Part shown: piece by piece, positions 17,128-25,583 of the stretch | How positions within the stretch are numbered: the first letter of the stretch is position 1 | Layout: each line of letters begins with the position of its first letter | Translations under genes and position numbers: made by a program | The notes under the pieces: generated by a model | What the model was told of the DNA's origin: nothing | Databases searched by the model: none | Seen by the model: only the letters and a program-made list of their open reading frames with translations | Assembly: GCF_014202335.1 (NCBI RefSeq) | Contig: NZ_JACHGP010000009.1 | Span: 1-64,000, forward strand | Origin: Mycobacterium sp. AZCC_0083 | Lineage (GTDB): Bacteria; Actinomycetota; Actinomycetes; Mycobacteriales; Mycobacteriaceae | Reading direction: 5' to 3' | Length of the DNA: 64,000 nucleotides

Positions 17128-18219
17128 GTGCCCGACAATCGAAGAACCCCACCCGTCCGTCTGGTCCGTGTCGTCGACGGGGTCCGTACCGGTCTGCACA
17201 AGCTGACGCGCAAAATGGTGCCCGGCAACATCGCGTTGTTGGAGATCGCGAACGGCAGCTGGACGACGCAGGCCTTGTACGTTGCGGGCAAGCTCGGCAT
17301 CCCCGACGAGTTGGCCGGTCGGCCGTTGAGCGCTGCCGAGGTCGCCCGCCGGGTCGGTGCCGATCCCGATGCGGTCTTTCGGCTGATGCGAGCACTGGCA
17401 GGCAAGGGAGTGTTCGAGCAGCGCCGCGACGACACATTCGCGCTTACGCCGATCGGCGACGCGTTGCGGGCGGACGCACCGGGCTCGATGCGCGCCTTGG
17501 TTCTGCTGATAGGCGATCCGGCGCAGTGGGAGCACTGGGGCAGCCTGCTGCACTCCGTCAAGACCGGTGAACCCGCCCCGGTCAAGTTGCGTGGCACGAC
17601 CTTCTTCGAGTACCTGGACACCAACCCCGAACTGGCCGCGGTGTTCAACGACGCGATGACCTCGATGAGTGCGATGGCCACCGATCCGGTGCTGGCCGTG
17701 TTCGACTTCTCCGGGTTCCGCCGGATCGTCGACGTCGGCGGCGGGCATGGCAGCCTGCTGGCTGCCGTCCTGCAGAGCGCACCCGACGCCCACGGCGTGC
17801 TCTTCGACCTGCCGTCAGTGGTCGAAGGGGCCCCTCCGGTGTTTGACGCCGCCGGGGTTGGTGACCGCTGCACCGTGTCGGCCGGTTCGTTCATGGACGC
17901 GGTTCCCGAGGGCGGTGACGCCTACCTACTCAAGACGATCATCCACGACTGGGACGAGGAAACCGCGCTGCTCATTCTGCGCAACGTCCGTGCGGCGATG
18001 GGCCCGCGGGCGAAGCTGCTGCTGTTGGAAATGGTTCTGCCGCAACATGCTTCGTCACACTTCGGGACCATGCTGGACCTCGAGATGTTGGCCATTGCCG
18101 GCGGCAAGGAACGGACCAGCTCCGAGTACTCAAACCTGTTGGCGCGCGCCGGTTTCCGGCTCGAACGTGTCGTCGAGACGGCAGGCCCGCTATCGATCGT
18201 GGAAGCGAGAACGGCCTGA
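17128..18219 (+). CDS. SAM-dependent O-methyltransferase with winged-helix dimerisation domain
   Basis: 363 residues of the plant-type/antibiotic O-methyltransferase class. An N-terminal dimerisation and winged-helix domain (LSAAEVARRVGADPDAVFRLMRAL) is followed by the catalytic domain: RIVDVGGGHGSLLAAVL (SAM loop), DLPSVVE, and LLKTIIHDWDEETALLIL with the catalytic histidine and Asp-Asp-like acid pair. The acceptor is unknown. Its stop overlaps the start of ridA (ATGA), so they are co-translated. M. tuberculosis lacks it between sigA and Rv2704. Confidence 0.87.
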   Translation: MPDNRRTPPVRLVRVVDGVRTGLHKLTRKMVPGNIALLEIANGSWTTQALYVAGKLGIPDELAGRPLSAAEVARRVGADPDAVFRLMRALAGKGVFEQRRDDTFALTPIGDALRADAPGSMRALVLLIGDPAQWEHWGSLLHSVKTGEPAPVKLRGTTFFEYLDTNPELAAVFNDAMTSMSAMATDPVLAVFDFSGFRRIVDVGGGHGSLLAAVLQSAPDAHGVLFDLPSVVEGAPPVFDAAGVGDRCTVSAGSFMDAVPEGGDAYLLKTIIHDWDEETALLILRNVRAAMGPRAKLLLLEMVLPQHASSHFGTMLDLEMLAIAGGKERTSSEYSNLLARAGFRLERVVETAGPLSIVEARTA

Positions 18220-18593
18220 TGGCGCCGCAGCGGATCACCGTTTCGTCGGGATCGCCCTTCGAGGATCAAGTCGGCTACGCGCGGGCAGTACGCGTCGGCC
18301 CACTCGTCGTCGTTGCGGGCACGACTGCACCAGGAGACGGTATCGCCGAGCAGGCGCGGGAAGCGTTGCGCCGCATCGAGATCGCCCTCGCCGAGGCCGG
18401 CGCCACCATGGCCGACGTAGTGCGCACCCGGATGTTCGTCACCGACATCAGCCGGTGGCAGGAAGTCGGAGCAGTGCACGCCGAGTTCTTCGGCGACATC
18501 CGGCCCGCCACGTCGATGCTCGAGGTGACCGCGCTCATCGCACCCGACCTGCTGGTCGAGATCGAGGCCGACGCCTACGTGGCCTCGGACTGA
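18219..18593 (+). CDS. RidA-family (YjgF/UK114) deaminase-like protein (Rv2704-like)
   Basis: 124 residues, full length. Family features: GSPFEDQVGYARAVRVGPLVVVAGTTA and the C-terminal TRMFVTDISRWQEVG then RPATSMLEVTALIAPDLLVEIEA, with the conserved Arg and Glu that bind 2-imino/enamine acids. RidA proteins hydrolyse reactive enamines formed by PLP enzymes. ATG 18219 overlaps the methyltransferase stop. Confidence 0.88.
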   Translation: MAPQRITVSSGSPFEDQVGYARAVRVGPLVVVAGTTAPGDGIAEQAREALRRIEIALAEAGATMADVVRTRMFVTDISRWQEVGAVHAEFFGDIRPATSMLEVTALIAPDLLVEIEADAYVASD

Positions 18594-18952
18594 TCGGCGG
18601 GCAGTTCTGCGAACGTGCCGTCGGCCCCTGGCAGATACGGCGTGACACTCGTCACAGCGGCCACCGGAAGCGGGCCGTACAGGTGCGGGAACAGCATGGC
18701 CGCGGGATCGATCGGCACACCGGGCTCCCAACGCACCGGCGCCCCCACCAACGCGGGATCGCAGCGCAGCAACACCAGATCCGTCCGTCCGGCGTAAAGC
18801 CGGTTGGCGGGCAGATGGACCTGCTCGGCGGCGGACAGGTGCACGAAGCCGATGTCGTCGAACGACGGCGGCCGGTGCTCACCGGAACCCTGCGCGCGTT
18901 GCCAGTCCTCAGCGGTGCACAGGTGCACCAACACACTCGGCGTCGGGATCAT
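18575..18952 (-). CDS. DUF952 protein (Rv2705c-like)
   Basis: 125 residues. VHLCTAEDWQRAQ, DDIGFVHLSAAEQVHLPANRLY and VRWEPGVPIDPAAMLFPHLYGPLPVAAV form the DUF952 pattern, a fold related to ADP-ribosyl-processing enzymes; biochemical role unknown. ATG 18952 gives the normal family length. The 3' ends of this gene and ridA overlap by 19 bp. Confidence 0.82.
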   Translation of the reverse strand: MIPTPSVLVHLCTAEDWQRAQGSGEHRPPSFDDIGFVHLSAAEQVHLPANRLYAGRTDLVLLRCDPALVGAPVRWEPGVPIDPAAMLFPHLYGPLPVAAVTSVTPYLPGADGTFAELPADQSEAT

Positions 18953-19080
18953 GGGGTCAGCCTGCCCTGCCCGCAACTTCACCGACAAGTGAGACACGAC
19001 ACACCGATGAACGGCCGGGGAACAAGGCCGGAAGCCAAAACGTCTGACACAGTAGAACTACGCGAGACTCAGGAGGAGCC

Positions 19081-19272
19081 ATGAACGCAACTCTGACCAG
19101 CCCCGAACTAACTCGGGCTGATCGTTGTGACCGTTGCGGCGCAGCCGCTCGCGTCCGCGCGACGTTGCCGTCGGGAGCCGAGCTGCTTTTTTGCCAGCAT
19201 CACGCCAATGAGCACGAGGCAAAGCTGGTCGAGCTGGCCGCCGTGATCGTGGTCAAGCCGACCGACTCCTGA
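19081..19272 (+). CDS. DUF7455-type small zinc-finger protein
   Basis: 63 residues. CDRCGAAARVRATL and LLFCQHHANEHEAKL give CxxC...CxxH, a likely zinc site conserved in this short actinobacterial family. Function unknown. A perfect AGGAGG precedes ATG 19081 by five bases. Confidence 0.82.
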   Translation: MNATLTSPELTRADRCDRCGAAARVRATLPSGAELLFCQHHANEHEAKLVELAAVIVVKPTDS

Positions 19273-19333
19273 CGAACCCAGCACGACCCCGCACGGGGCG
19301 TGCCGGTCCATCGTCGGGAATGCTGGTGTGGTC

Positions 19334-20305
19334 ATGAGTGACCATCCCCCGCCAGTGAAGCCGTCGCGCCACCACATTTGGCGCATCACCAAACGCACGT
19401 TGTCGAAGAGTTGGGACGACTCGATCTTCTCCGAGTCGGCCCAAGCCGCGTTCTGGTGTGCCCTGTCCCTTCCGCCGCTGCTTCTCGGCATGCTGGGGAG
19501 CCTGGCGTACGTGGCGCCGATCTTCGGCCCGCAGACGCTGCCGACCATCGAGGATCGGCTGATCCGCACGGCCAACAGCTTCTTCTCCCCCAACGTCGTC
19601 AACGAGATCATCGAGCCGACGGTCCGCGACATCCTGCTCGGCGCCCGCGGCGAGGTGGTGTCGATCGGGTTCGTCATCTCGCTGTGGGCGGGCTCGTCGG
19701 CGGTGTCGGCGTTCGTGGACTCGATCGTCGAGGCGCACGATCAGACACCCCTGCGCCACCCCGTGCGGCAGCGGTTCTACGCCCTTGGCCTGTACGTGGG
19801 CATGCTGGTGTTCGTCATCGTCACGGCGCCGTTCATCGCGCTCGGGCCGATCAAGATCGGTGAGCACATTCCCGAAAGCTGGGCCAACGTGCTGCGCTTC
19901 GGCTATTACCCGGCGCTCTTCCTCAGCTTCGTCATGGCGGTGACGTTCCTCTACCGGGTGTCGCTGCCACGGCCACTGCCATCGCACCGGCTGCTGCTCG
20001 GCTCCGTGCTGGCCGCGGCGGTGTTCCTGGTGACCACGGTGGGCCTACGGGTCTACCTGACGTCGATCACCGCAACCGGCTACACGTACGGTGCATTGGC
20101 CACGCCGATCGCGTTCCTGCTGTTCGCTTTCTTCCTCGGCTTCGCGATCATGCTGGGCGCCGAGTTGAACGCCGCCGTTCAAGAGGAGTGGCCTGCCCCC
20201 GTGACCCACGCGCATCGGCTGCGTGGCTGGATCGAGGAGCAGGCCGATTCGCGTACCAACGGGAAGGCGGACCCTCCCCCCGACGCGCCGCCGACTACTT
20301 CTTGA
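19334..20305 (+). CDS. YihY/virulence factor BrkB family membrane protein (Rv2707-like)
   Basis: 323 residues with six predicted membrane helices and the family pattern GEVVSIGFVISLWAGSSAV followed by long hydrophobic segments to about residue 285. The C-terminal 45 residues are hydrophilic. The family was once called ribonuclease BN, but that activity belongs to another protein; true function is unknown. ATG 19334 is two codons inside the open frame. Confidence 0.85.
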   Translation: MSDHPPPVKPSRHHIWRITKRTLSKSWDDSIFSESAQAAFWCALSLPPLLLGMLGSLAYVAPIFGPQTLPTIEDRLIRTANSFFSPNVVNEIIEPTVRDILLGARGEVVSIGFVISLWAGSSAVSAFVDSIVEAHDQTPLRHPVRQRFYALGLYVGMLVFVIVTAPFIALGPIKIGEHIPESWANVLRFGYYPALFLSFVMAVTFLYRVSLPRPLPSHRLLLGSVLAAAVFLVTTVGLRVYLTSITATGYTYGALATPIAFLLFAFFLGFAIMLGAELNAAVQEEWPAPVTHAHRLRGWIEEQADSRTNGKADPPPDAPPTTS

Positions 20306-20540
20306 GCGACTCGTAGACCCGCTTGCAGTCGGGGCACACCGGCGAACCGGGCTTGGCCGCCTTGGTGACTGGGAACACCTCGCCGCAGAGGGCGACGACG
20401 TGGGTACCCATCACCGCGCTCTCGGCAATCTTGTTCTTCTTCACGTAGTGGAAGACCTTGGGAGCGTCGTCGTCTGTCCCGTCGTCGACGCGTTCGTCGC
20501 TGTCGGTGCGTTCGATGGTCTCGGTCTGCATGACGTTCAT
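20295..20540 (-). CDS. DUF3039 protein (Rv2708c-like)
   Basis: 81 residues. HYVKKNKIAESAVMGTHVVALCGEVFPVT then PGSPVCPDCKRVYESL holds Cys...CxxC residues likely to bind a metal; this is the DUF3039 pattern conserved near sigB. ATG 20540 has GGCAGG upstream; ATGs at 20552 and 20531 are alternatives. It overlaps the YihY gene end by 11 bp. Confidence 0.8.
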   Translation of the reverse strand: MNVMQTETIERTDSDERVDDGTDDDAPKVFHYVKKNKIAESAVMGTHVVALCGEVFPVTKAAKPGSPVCPDCKRVYESLKK

Positions 20541-20608
20541 TGTGCCTGCCATGGCATCGGGAGGGAACCGGACCGTTTGGGCGGCGTGATCTGTGGAACA
20601 GTAGAGGT

Positions 20609-21007
20609 ATGAAACACGGCCAAGAGCTGAGTTTCGACGACGATGGTCGACCGGTCCTCATCACCCGTGCGGCGCAGCCCTACGAGGAACAGCATCGCGA
20701 GCGGGTACGCAAGTACCTCACCATCATGTCGTGGCGCATTCCCGCGCTCCTGGGCGCCGCAATCGCGTACGGCGTATGGCACAACGGCTTGATCTCACTG
20801 GGCATCCTGATGGCGTCGATACCGCTGCCGTGGATCGCGGTGTTGATCGCCAACGACCGGCCACCCCGACGGGCTGAAGAACCGCGACGGTATGCGGCGA
20901 GGACGCGGATCCCGCTGTTTCCGACCGCTGAGCGACCCGCGCTGGAGGCTCGCAGGGACGTTCCACCGCAACACGATTCGACGGAGTCGCAGCACGACGT
21001 TCCCTGA
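20609..21007 (+). CDS. DUF3099 membrane protein (Rv2709-like)
   Basis: 132 residues. A basic N-terminal segment with YEEQHRERVRKYLTIMSWRIP leads into two close membrane helices (about residues 40-85), followed by a basic hydrophilic tail. This matches DUF3099; function unknown. It immediately precedes sigB. Confidence 0.78.
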   Translation: MKHGQELSFDDDGRPVLITRAAQPYEEQHRERVRKYLTIMSWRIPALLGAAIAYGVWHNGLISLGILMASIPLPWIAVLIANDRPPRRAEEPRRYAARTRIPLFPTAERPALEARRDVPPQHDSTESQHDVP

Positions 21008-21093
21008 TGAGGAAAATCTTCATCACTTCTCAGGACATTCTCAGGTCGTCGCCGAATCGATGCAGGTCAGAAGGTGTGAGAACGGCGGCAGGC

Positions 21094-21120
21094 GGGAACT
21101 CTTAGAGCTGATTCGACGTT
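21094..21120 (+). promoter_or_regulatory. SigE/SigH-type ECF promoter of sigB
   Basis: GGGAAC (21094-21099), an 18-bp spacer, then GTT (21118-21120) matches the mycobacterial SigE/SigH consensus GGAAC-N18-GTT. It lies 38 bp before sigB. Stress control of sigB by these ECF sigma factors is established in mycobacteria. Confidence 0.8.
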
Positions 21121-21157
21121 ATAGCTCATGACTGCCCCAGCCGACTAGGAGGCCGAT

Positions 21158-22117
21158 ATGGCTACTGCCACCGCAAGCCGATTCGACAGTGATCTGGACG
21201 CCCAGAGTCCTGCCGCCGACCTGGTGCGCGTGTACCTCAATGGCATTGGCAAGACCGCGCTGCTGAATGCAGCCGACGAGGTCGAACTGGCGAAGCGCAT
21301 CGAGGCTGGGCTCTATGCGCAGTATCAGCTCGACACCAAGAAGCGGCTTGGCGACCTCCGCAAGCGCGAGCTCATGGCCGTCGTCCGCGACGGTGAAGCC
21401 GCCCGCAGGCACCTGCTCGAGGCGAACCTGCGCCTCGTCGTTTCGCTGGCCAAGCGCTACACCGGTCGCGGCATGCCCCTGCTGGACCTGATCCAGGAGG
21501 GCAACCTCGGCCTGATCCGCGCGATGGAGAAGTTCGACTACGCCAAGGGATTCAAGTTCTCCACCTACGCCACGTGGTGGATCCGCCAGGCCATCACGCG
21601 CGGCATGGCCGACCAGAGCCGCACCATCCGGCTGCCGGTCCACCTGGTCGAGCAGGTCAACAAGCTCGCCAGGATCAAGCGTGAGATGCACCAGAACCTC
21701 GGCCGCGAGGCCACCGATGAGGAACTCGCCGAGGAGTCGGGCATTCCCGCCGAGAAGATCGCCGATCTGCTCGAGCACAGCCGCGACCCGGTGAGCCTGG
21801 ACATGCCGGTCGGCAGCGACGAGGAAGCGCCGCTTGGCGACTTCATCGAGGACGCCGAGGCGATGTCGGCGGAGAACGCCGTCATCTCCGAGCTGCTGCA
21901 CACCGACATCCGGCACGTCCTTGCCACGCTCGACGAGCGCGAGCAGCAGGTGATCCGGTTGCGGTTCGGTCTTGACGACGGCCAGCCCCGCACTCTGGAC
22001 CAGATCGGCAAGCTGTTCGGGCTGTCCCGTGAGCGCGTTCGCCAGATCGAGCGCGAAGTGATGGCGAAGCTGCGGCACGGCGATCGGGCCGAGCGGTTGC
22101 GGTCCTACGCGAGCTAG
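21158..22117 (+). CDS. sigB: Stress/stationary-phase sigma factor SigB
   Basis: 319 residues, a group 2 sigma factor. It shows near-identical region 2 and 4 sequences to SigA (NLRLVVSLAKRYTGRGM, FSTYATWWIRQAITRGMADQ, LSRERVRQIEREVMAKLRH) but lacks the long N-terminal extension. It directs stress and stationary-phase genes. AGGAGG lies seven bases before ATG 21158. It is transcribed from a SigE/SigH-like promoter and followed by a strong terminator. Confidence 0.96.
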   Translation: MATATASRFDSDLDAQSPAADLVRVYLNGIGKTALLNAADEVELAKRIEAGLYAQYQLDTKKRLGDLRKRELMAVVRDGEAARRHLLEANLRLVVSLAKRYTGRGMPLLDLIQEGNLGLIRAMEKFDYAKGFKFSTYATWWIRQAITRGMADQSRTIRLPVHLVEQVNKLARIKREMHQNLGREATDEELAEESGIPAEKIADLLEHSRDPVSLDMPVGSDEEAPLGDFIEDAEAMSAENAVISELLHTDIRHVLATLDEREQQVIRLRFGLDDGQPRTLDQIGKLFGLSRERVRQIEREVMAKLRHGDRAERLRSYAS

Positions 22118-22127
22118 ACCTTCCCAA

Positions 22128-22167
22128 GTGATACCCGCCGCGGCAAACGCGGCGGGTATCACTTTTT
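22128..22167 (+). terminator. Rho-independent terminator of sigB
   Basis: A perfect 15-bp stem (22128-22142 with 22148-22162) closes a 5-base loop GCAAA and is followed by TTTTT, the canonical intrinsic form, eleven bases after the sigB stop codon. Confidence 0.92.
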
Positions 22168-22245
22168 GGCGCGCCGACACGAGGCCCCTGCTCAGGCGTT
22201 TGCACCGGTAGACTCGGCTGAGATGCTGGGCTGGGGAAGGCTCCT

Positions 22246-22935
22246 ATGAACGATCTGATCGATACGACCGAGATGTACCTGCGGACCATCTACGACCTCG
22301 AGGAAGAGGGCGTAGTGCCGCTGCGTGCCCGGATCGCCGAGCGCCTCGAGCAGAGTGGCCCGACCGTGAGCCAGACCGTGTCGCGGATGGAACGCGACGG
22401 ACTGTTGCACGTCGCCGGTGATCGCCACCTCGAGCTGACCGACAAGGGCCGCGCACTGGCCGTCTCCGTGATGCGCAAGCACCGGCTCGCCGAGCGCCTC
22501 CTGGTCGACGTCATCGGCCTGCCCTGGGAGGAGGTGCACGCCGAGGCCTGCCGTTGGGAGCACGTGATGAGCGAGGACGTCGAGCGCCGTCTCGTCCAGG
22601 TCCTCGACAACCCGACCACCTCGCCGTTCGGAAACCCGATCCCTGGTCTGTCCGAGCTCGGCATCGTGCCCTCGAGCGCTGACGACGTCGCCCTGGTCCG
22701 GCTCACCGAGCTGCCCACCGGCTTCCCGGTAGCGGTGCGCGTGCGCCAACTCACCGAGCACGTCCAGGGCGACATCGAGTTGATCGCGCGGCTCAAGGAT
22801 GCCGGTGTGGTCCCGAGTGCGCGCGTGACCGTTCAGGTGGACGAGCAAGGCAGCGTCATGATCGTGATCCCCGGCCACGAGCAGGTCGAGTTGCCGCATC
22901 ACATGGCGCACGCCGTGAAGGTCGAGAAGGTCTAA
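22246..22935 (+). CDS. ideR: Iron-dependent repressor IdeR (DtxR family)
   Basis: 229 residues. Winged helix-turn-helix near residues 1-70 (ARIAERLEQSGPTVSQTVSRMERDGL), metal-binding and dimerisation domain with MRKHRLAERLLVDVIGL, CRWEHVMSEDVE (metal ligands Met, Cys, Glu, His), and an SH3-like C-terminal domain. With Fe2+ it represses siderophore genes and activates ferritin genes. GGGAAGG precedes ATG 22246; TAGACT just upstream may be the -10. No IdeR box was seen in the window. Confidence 0.95.
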   Translation: MNDLIDTTEMYLRTIYDLEEEGVVPLRARIAERLEQSGPTVSQTVSRMERDGLLHVAGDRHLELTDKGRALAVSVMRKHRLAERLLVDVIGLPWEEVHAEACRWEHVMSEDVERRLVQVLDNPTTSPFGNPIPGLSELGIVPSSADDVALVRLTELPTGFPVAVRVRQLTEHVQGDIELIARLKDAGVVPSARVTVQVDEQGSVMIVIPGHEQVELPHHMAHAVKVEKV

Positions 22936-23993
22936 CCGGCGCGCCTGCCGAACGATTGGCGCGGCGGAAGCTTCACCCCGAGTTGCTTGGCCAACCGGTA
23001 TCCGGTGAGCCCCAACTCCCGGATCTGCTCGGGGCGCATCCCCGACTGCAGCGCCTGATCAAGCATGCGGGCCATGCGGTGCCCAGGGTTGCACCGCAGC
23101 GCGGCTTCCAGTGACACCCCGGCCAGCGGCCCGTCGCCACGGGCGTAGGTCGAGAATGCCAGCAACACAAGCGGTTCGGCGCGCCACGGTTCCGGCAGGG
23201 TCCGCGCCAGCAGCACCCACAGCGACTCCGCGGATGCGGCGTCCCTTCCCACGGCCAGCGCGTACAACGTGTCACGCACCCGTGGATCGGTCAGCCCGTA
23301 CGCCAGCCGTGCCAGATCCGCGTCGGACGGGCACCGCCCCTCGACTGCCCCCGCGGCGGCCGCCATGGCGTGCTCGACGTCGGCGCGGGCATCCGCGTCG
23401 GGACGCTGATCGGCGTCGCCCGTTGCGGCGTCCGTGGCGGCCTTGAAGGCACCGCGCAACCCGGCGGTGCGGACGGGATCTGCCACGGCGATCACCGCCT
23501 GCAGGTCGGCACGCCGCGAATAGAGCCGACGCCCGTCCAGCACGGCCGCCGCGGCCATCGGGGAGGCCGTCGGATCCTCGACGCTGCCTGCATACACCCC
23601 GCCGTCCGCGCAGTGCCACCGACCACCCGCCGCCACCCGGTCGACGACGTGGACGCCGAGCAGGTCGATGCCCCATTCGGAGAGCGCATCGCCGAGCGCG
23701 TCGGCGAGCAGACGGTGCTCGTCCTTGCACATCCGGCACGTAGTCGCATCCTCGTCGACGATCACGGCGATCGCAGCGTCGGGGCCAGCCGTCGCGGCCA
23801 CCTCCGCCATGTGCCCGACCGCGTCGAATACGTCGTTCGAAAGATCAATGCGCATAACGCAACCCATCTCGCCATCGTCGAACGTCACGAGGACCAGGGA
23901 TTTCTCGGGCACGAAACCGAGGACGGCGGGCAGCGCGGCGATCAACGCGCCGGGTTTGTTGATGTGGAAGTCGGCGTTTCGAAAGGTCGTCAT
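22932..23993 (-). CDS. DUF4192 protein (Rv2712c-like)
   Basis: 353 residues. It opens with FHINKPGALIAALPAVLGFVPEKSLVLVTFD, the DUF4192 signature, and continues with a predicted alpha/beta region (residues 1-120) and an alanine-rich helical half. The C-terminal CNPGHRMARMLDQALQSGM is also conserved. Function unknown. Its 3' end overlaps ideR by four bases. Confidence 0.8.
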   Translation of the reverse strand: MTTFRNADFHINKPGALIAALPAVLGFVPEKSLVLVTFDDGEMGCVMRIDLSNDVFDAVGHMAEVAATAGPDAAIAVIVDEDATTCRMCKDEHRLLADALGDALSEWGIDLLGVHVVDRVAAGGRWHCADGGVYAGSVEDPTASPMAAAAVLDGRRLYSRRADLQAVIAVADPVRTAGLRGAFKAATDAATGDADQRPDADARADVEHAMAAAAGAVEGRCPSDADLARLAYGLTDPRVRDTLYALAVGRDAASAESLWVLLARTLPEPWRAEPLVLLAFSTYARGDGPLAGVSLEAALRCNPGHRMARMLDQALQSGMRPEQIRELGLTGYRLAKQLGVKLPPRQSFGRRAG

Positions 23994-24164
23994 GGGCAGA
24001 ACGTGTCAGTAAGCCCCGCCGAAATCCGCTCCCGTGCCGCCTCGGGCAACGTCGGATGTGGACGAATTCGCCTCTGTGGATGAGTGCGATTTGTTAAGCC
24101 CGCATTCGCCCATGATTGACCCCGTCGGCATGCAAGATCGCCGCAATCGGCGTAGGACTACTGC

Positions 24165-25580
24165 ATGGGTACCACGCAGGAGTACGACCTCGTCGTCATC
24201 GGTTCCGGACCTGGCGGGCAAAAGGCAGCCATCGCCGCCGCCAAGCTCGGGAAAACGGTCGCGGTCATCGAACGCGGCCTCATGCTCGGCGGCGTCTGCG
24301 TCAACACCGGGACCATCCCGTCGAAGACCCTGCGCGAGGCAGTCGTCTACCTCACGGGCATGAGCCAACGCGAGCTGTACGGCGCCAGCTACCGCGTCAA
24401 GGACAAGATCACGCCCGCCGACCTGCTGGCCCGCACACAGCACGTCATCGGCAAGGAGATCGACGTCGTCCGATCCCAGCTGATGCGCAACCGGGTCGAC
24501 CTGTTCGTCGGACACGCCCGCTTCCTCGACGAACACTCGTTACAAGTCGAAGACCCCAACCGCGCCGAGAAGATCACCCTCAAGGGCGGGCACATCGTCA
24601 TCGCCACCGGCACCAAGCCGCTTCGGCCCGCGGGCGTCGAATTCGACGAGTCGCGAGTGCTCGACTCCGACGGAATCCTGGACCTCAAGAGCATTCCCAG
24701 CTCGATGGTGGTGGTCGGGGCCGGAGTGATCGGCATCGAGTACGCGTCGATGTTCGCCGCGCTCGGCACCAAGGTCACCGTCGTGGAGAAGCGTCCGACG
24801 ATGCTCGACTTCTGCGACCCCGAGATCGTCGAGGCCCTGCGCTTCCATCTGCGCGATCTCGCGGTGACGTTCCGCTTCGGTGAGGAGGTCACGGCCGTCC
24901 ACGTCGGCGCCTCCGGCACCGTGACGACGCTGGCCAGCGGCAAGCAGATCCCCGCCGACACCGTGATGTACTCCGCAGGCAGGCAGGGCCAGACCGACGG
25001 CCTCGACCTGCCCGCGGCCGGGTTGGAGGCCGACGACCGCGGCCGCATCTTCGTCGACGACAACTACCAGACCAAGGTCGACCACATCTACGCGGTCGGC
25101 GACGTCATCGGCTTCCCCGCGCTTGCCGCCACGTCGATGGATCAAGGTCGCCTCGCCGCCTATCACGCGTTCGGCGAGCCCTCCAAGGGCATGACCGACC
25201 TGCAGCCCATCGGCATCTACTCGATCCCCGAGGTGTCCTACGTCGGGCATACCGAGGTCGACCTAACCAAGGACTCGATCCCGTACGAGGTCGGGGTGTC
25301 GCGCTACCGGGAGCTGGCCCGCGGCCAGATCGCCGGCGACTCCTACGGCATGCTCAAACTGCTTGTCTCGACCGAGGATCTGCGCCTTCTCGGCGTGCAC
25401 ATCTTCGGCACCAACGCCACCGAGATGGTGCACATCGGGCAAGCGGTCATGGGTTGCGGCGGCACCGTCGAGTATCTGGTCGACGCGGTGTTCAACTACC
25501 CGACGTTCTCGGAGGCCTACAAGGTGGCTGCGCTGGACGTGATGAACAAGCTCCGTGCGCTGAGCCAGTTCAAGGCCTAG
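24165..25580 (+). CDS. sthA: Soluble pyridine nucleotide transhydrogenase
   Basis: 471 residues of the flavoprotein disulfide-reductase superfamily. FAD loop VIGSGPGGQKAAIAAAKLG, NAD(P) loop VVGAGVIGIEYASMFAALG, FAD-binding YAVGDVIGFPALA, and a C-terminal dimerisation domain with HIGQAVMGCGG. The redox-active site reads GGVCVNTGTIPSK: the second cysteine of the usual pair is threonine, which is characteristic of SthA and excludes dihydrolipoamide or mycothione reductase. It interconverts NADH and NADPH. Confidence 0.92.
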   Translation: MGTTQEYDLVVIGSGPGGQKAAIAAAKLGKTVAVIERGLMLGGVCVNTGTIPSKTLREAVVYLTGMSQRELYGASYRVKDKITPADLLARTQHVIGKEIDVVRSQLMRNRVDLFVGHARFLDEHSLQVEDPNRAEKITLKGGHIVIATGTKPLRPAGVEFDESRVLDSDGILDLKSIPSSMVVVGAGVIGIEYASMFAALGTKVTVVEKRPTMLDFCDPEIVEALRFHLRDLAVTFRFGEEVTAVHVGASGTVTTLASGKQIPADTVMYSAGRQGQTDGLDLPAAGLEADDRGRIFVDDNYQTKVDHIYAVGDVIGFPALAATSMDQGRLAAYHAFGEPSKGMTDLQPIGIYSIPEVSYVGHTEVDLTKDSIPYEVGVSRYRELARGQIAGDSYGMLKLLVSTEDLRLLGVHIFGTNATEMVHIGQAVMGCGGTVEYLVDAVFNYPTFSEAYKVAALDVMNKLRALSQFKA

Positions 25581-25583
25581 CGC

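Noticed and set aside
15507..17894. 795-codon minus-strand open frame across sigA and the O-methyltransferase gene
   Set aside because: It spans two well-supported genes in antisense and has shadow composition.
22200..22245. IdeR iron box before ideR
   Set aside because: No TTAGGTTAG-like dyad is present.
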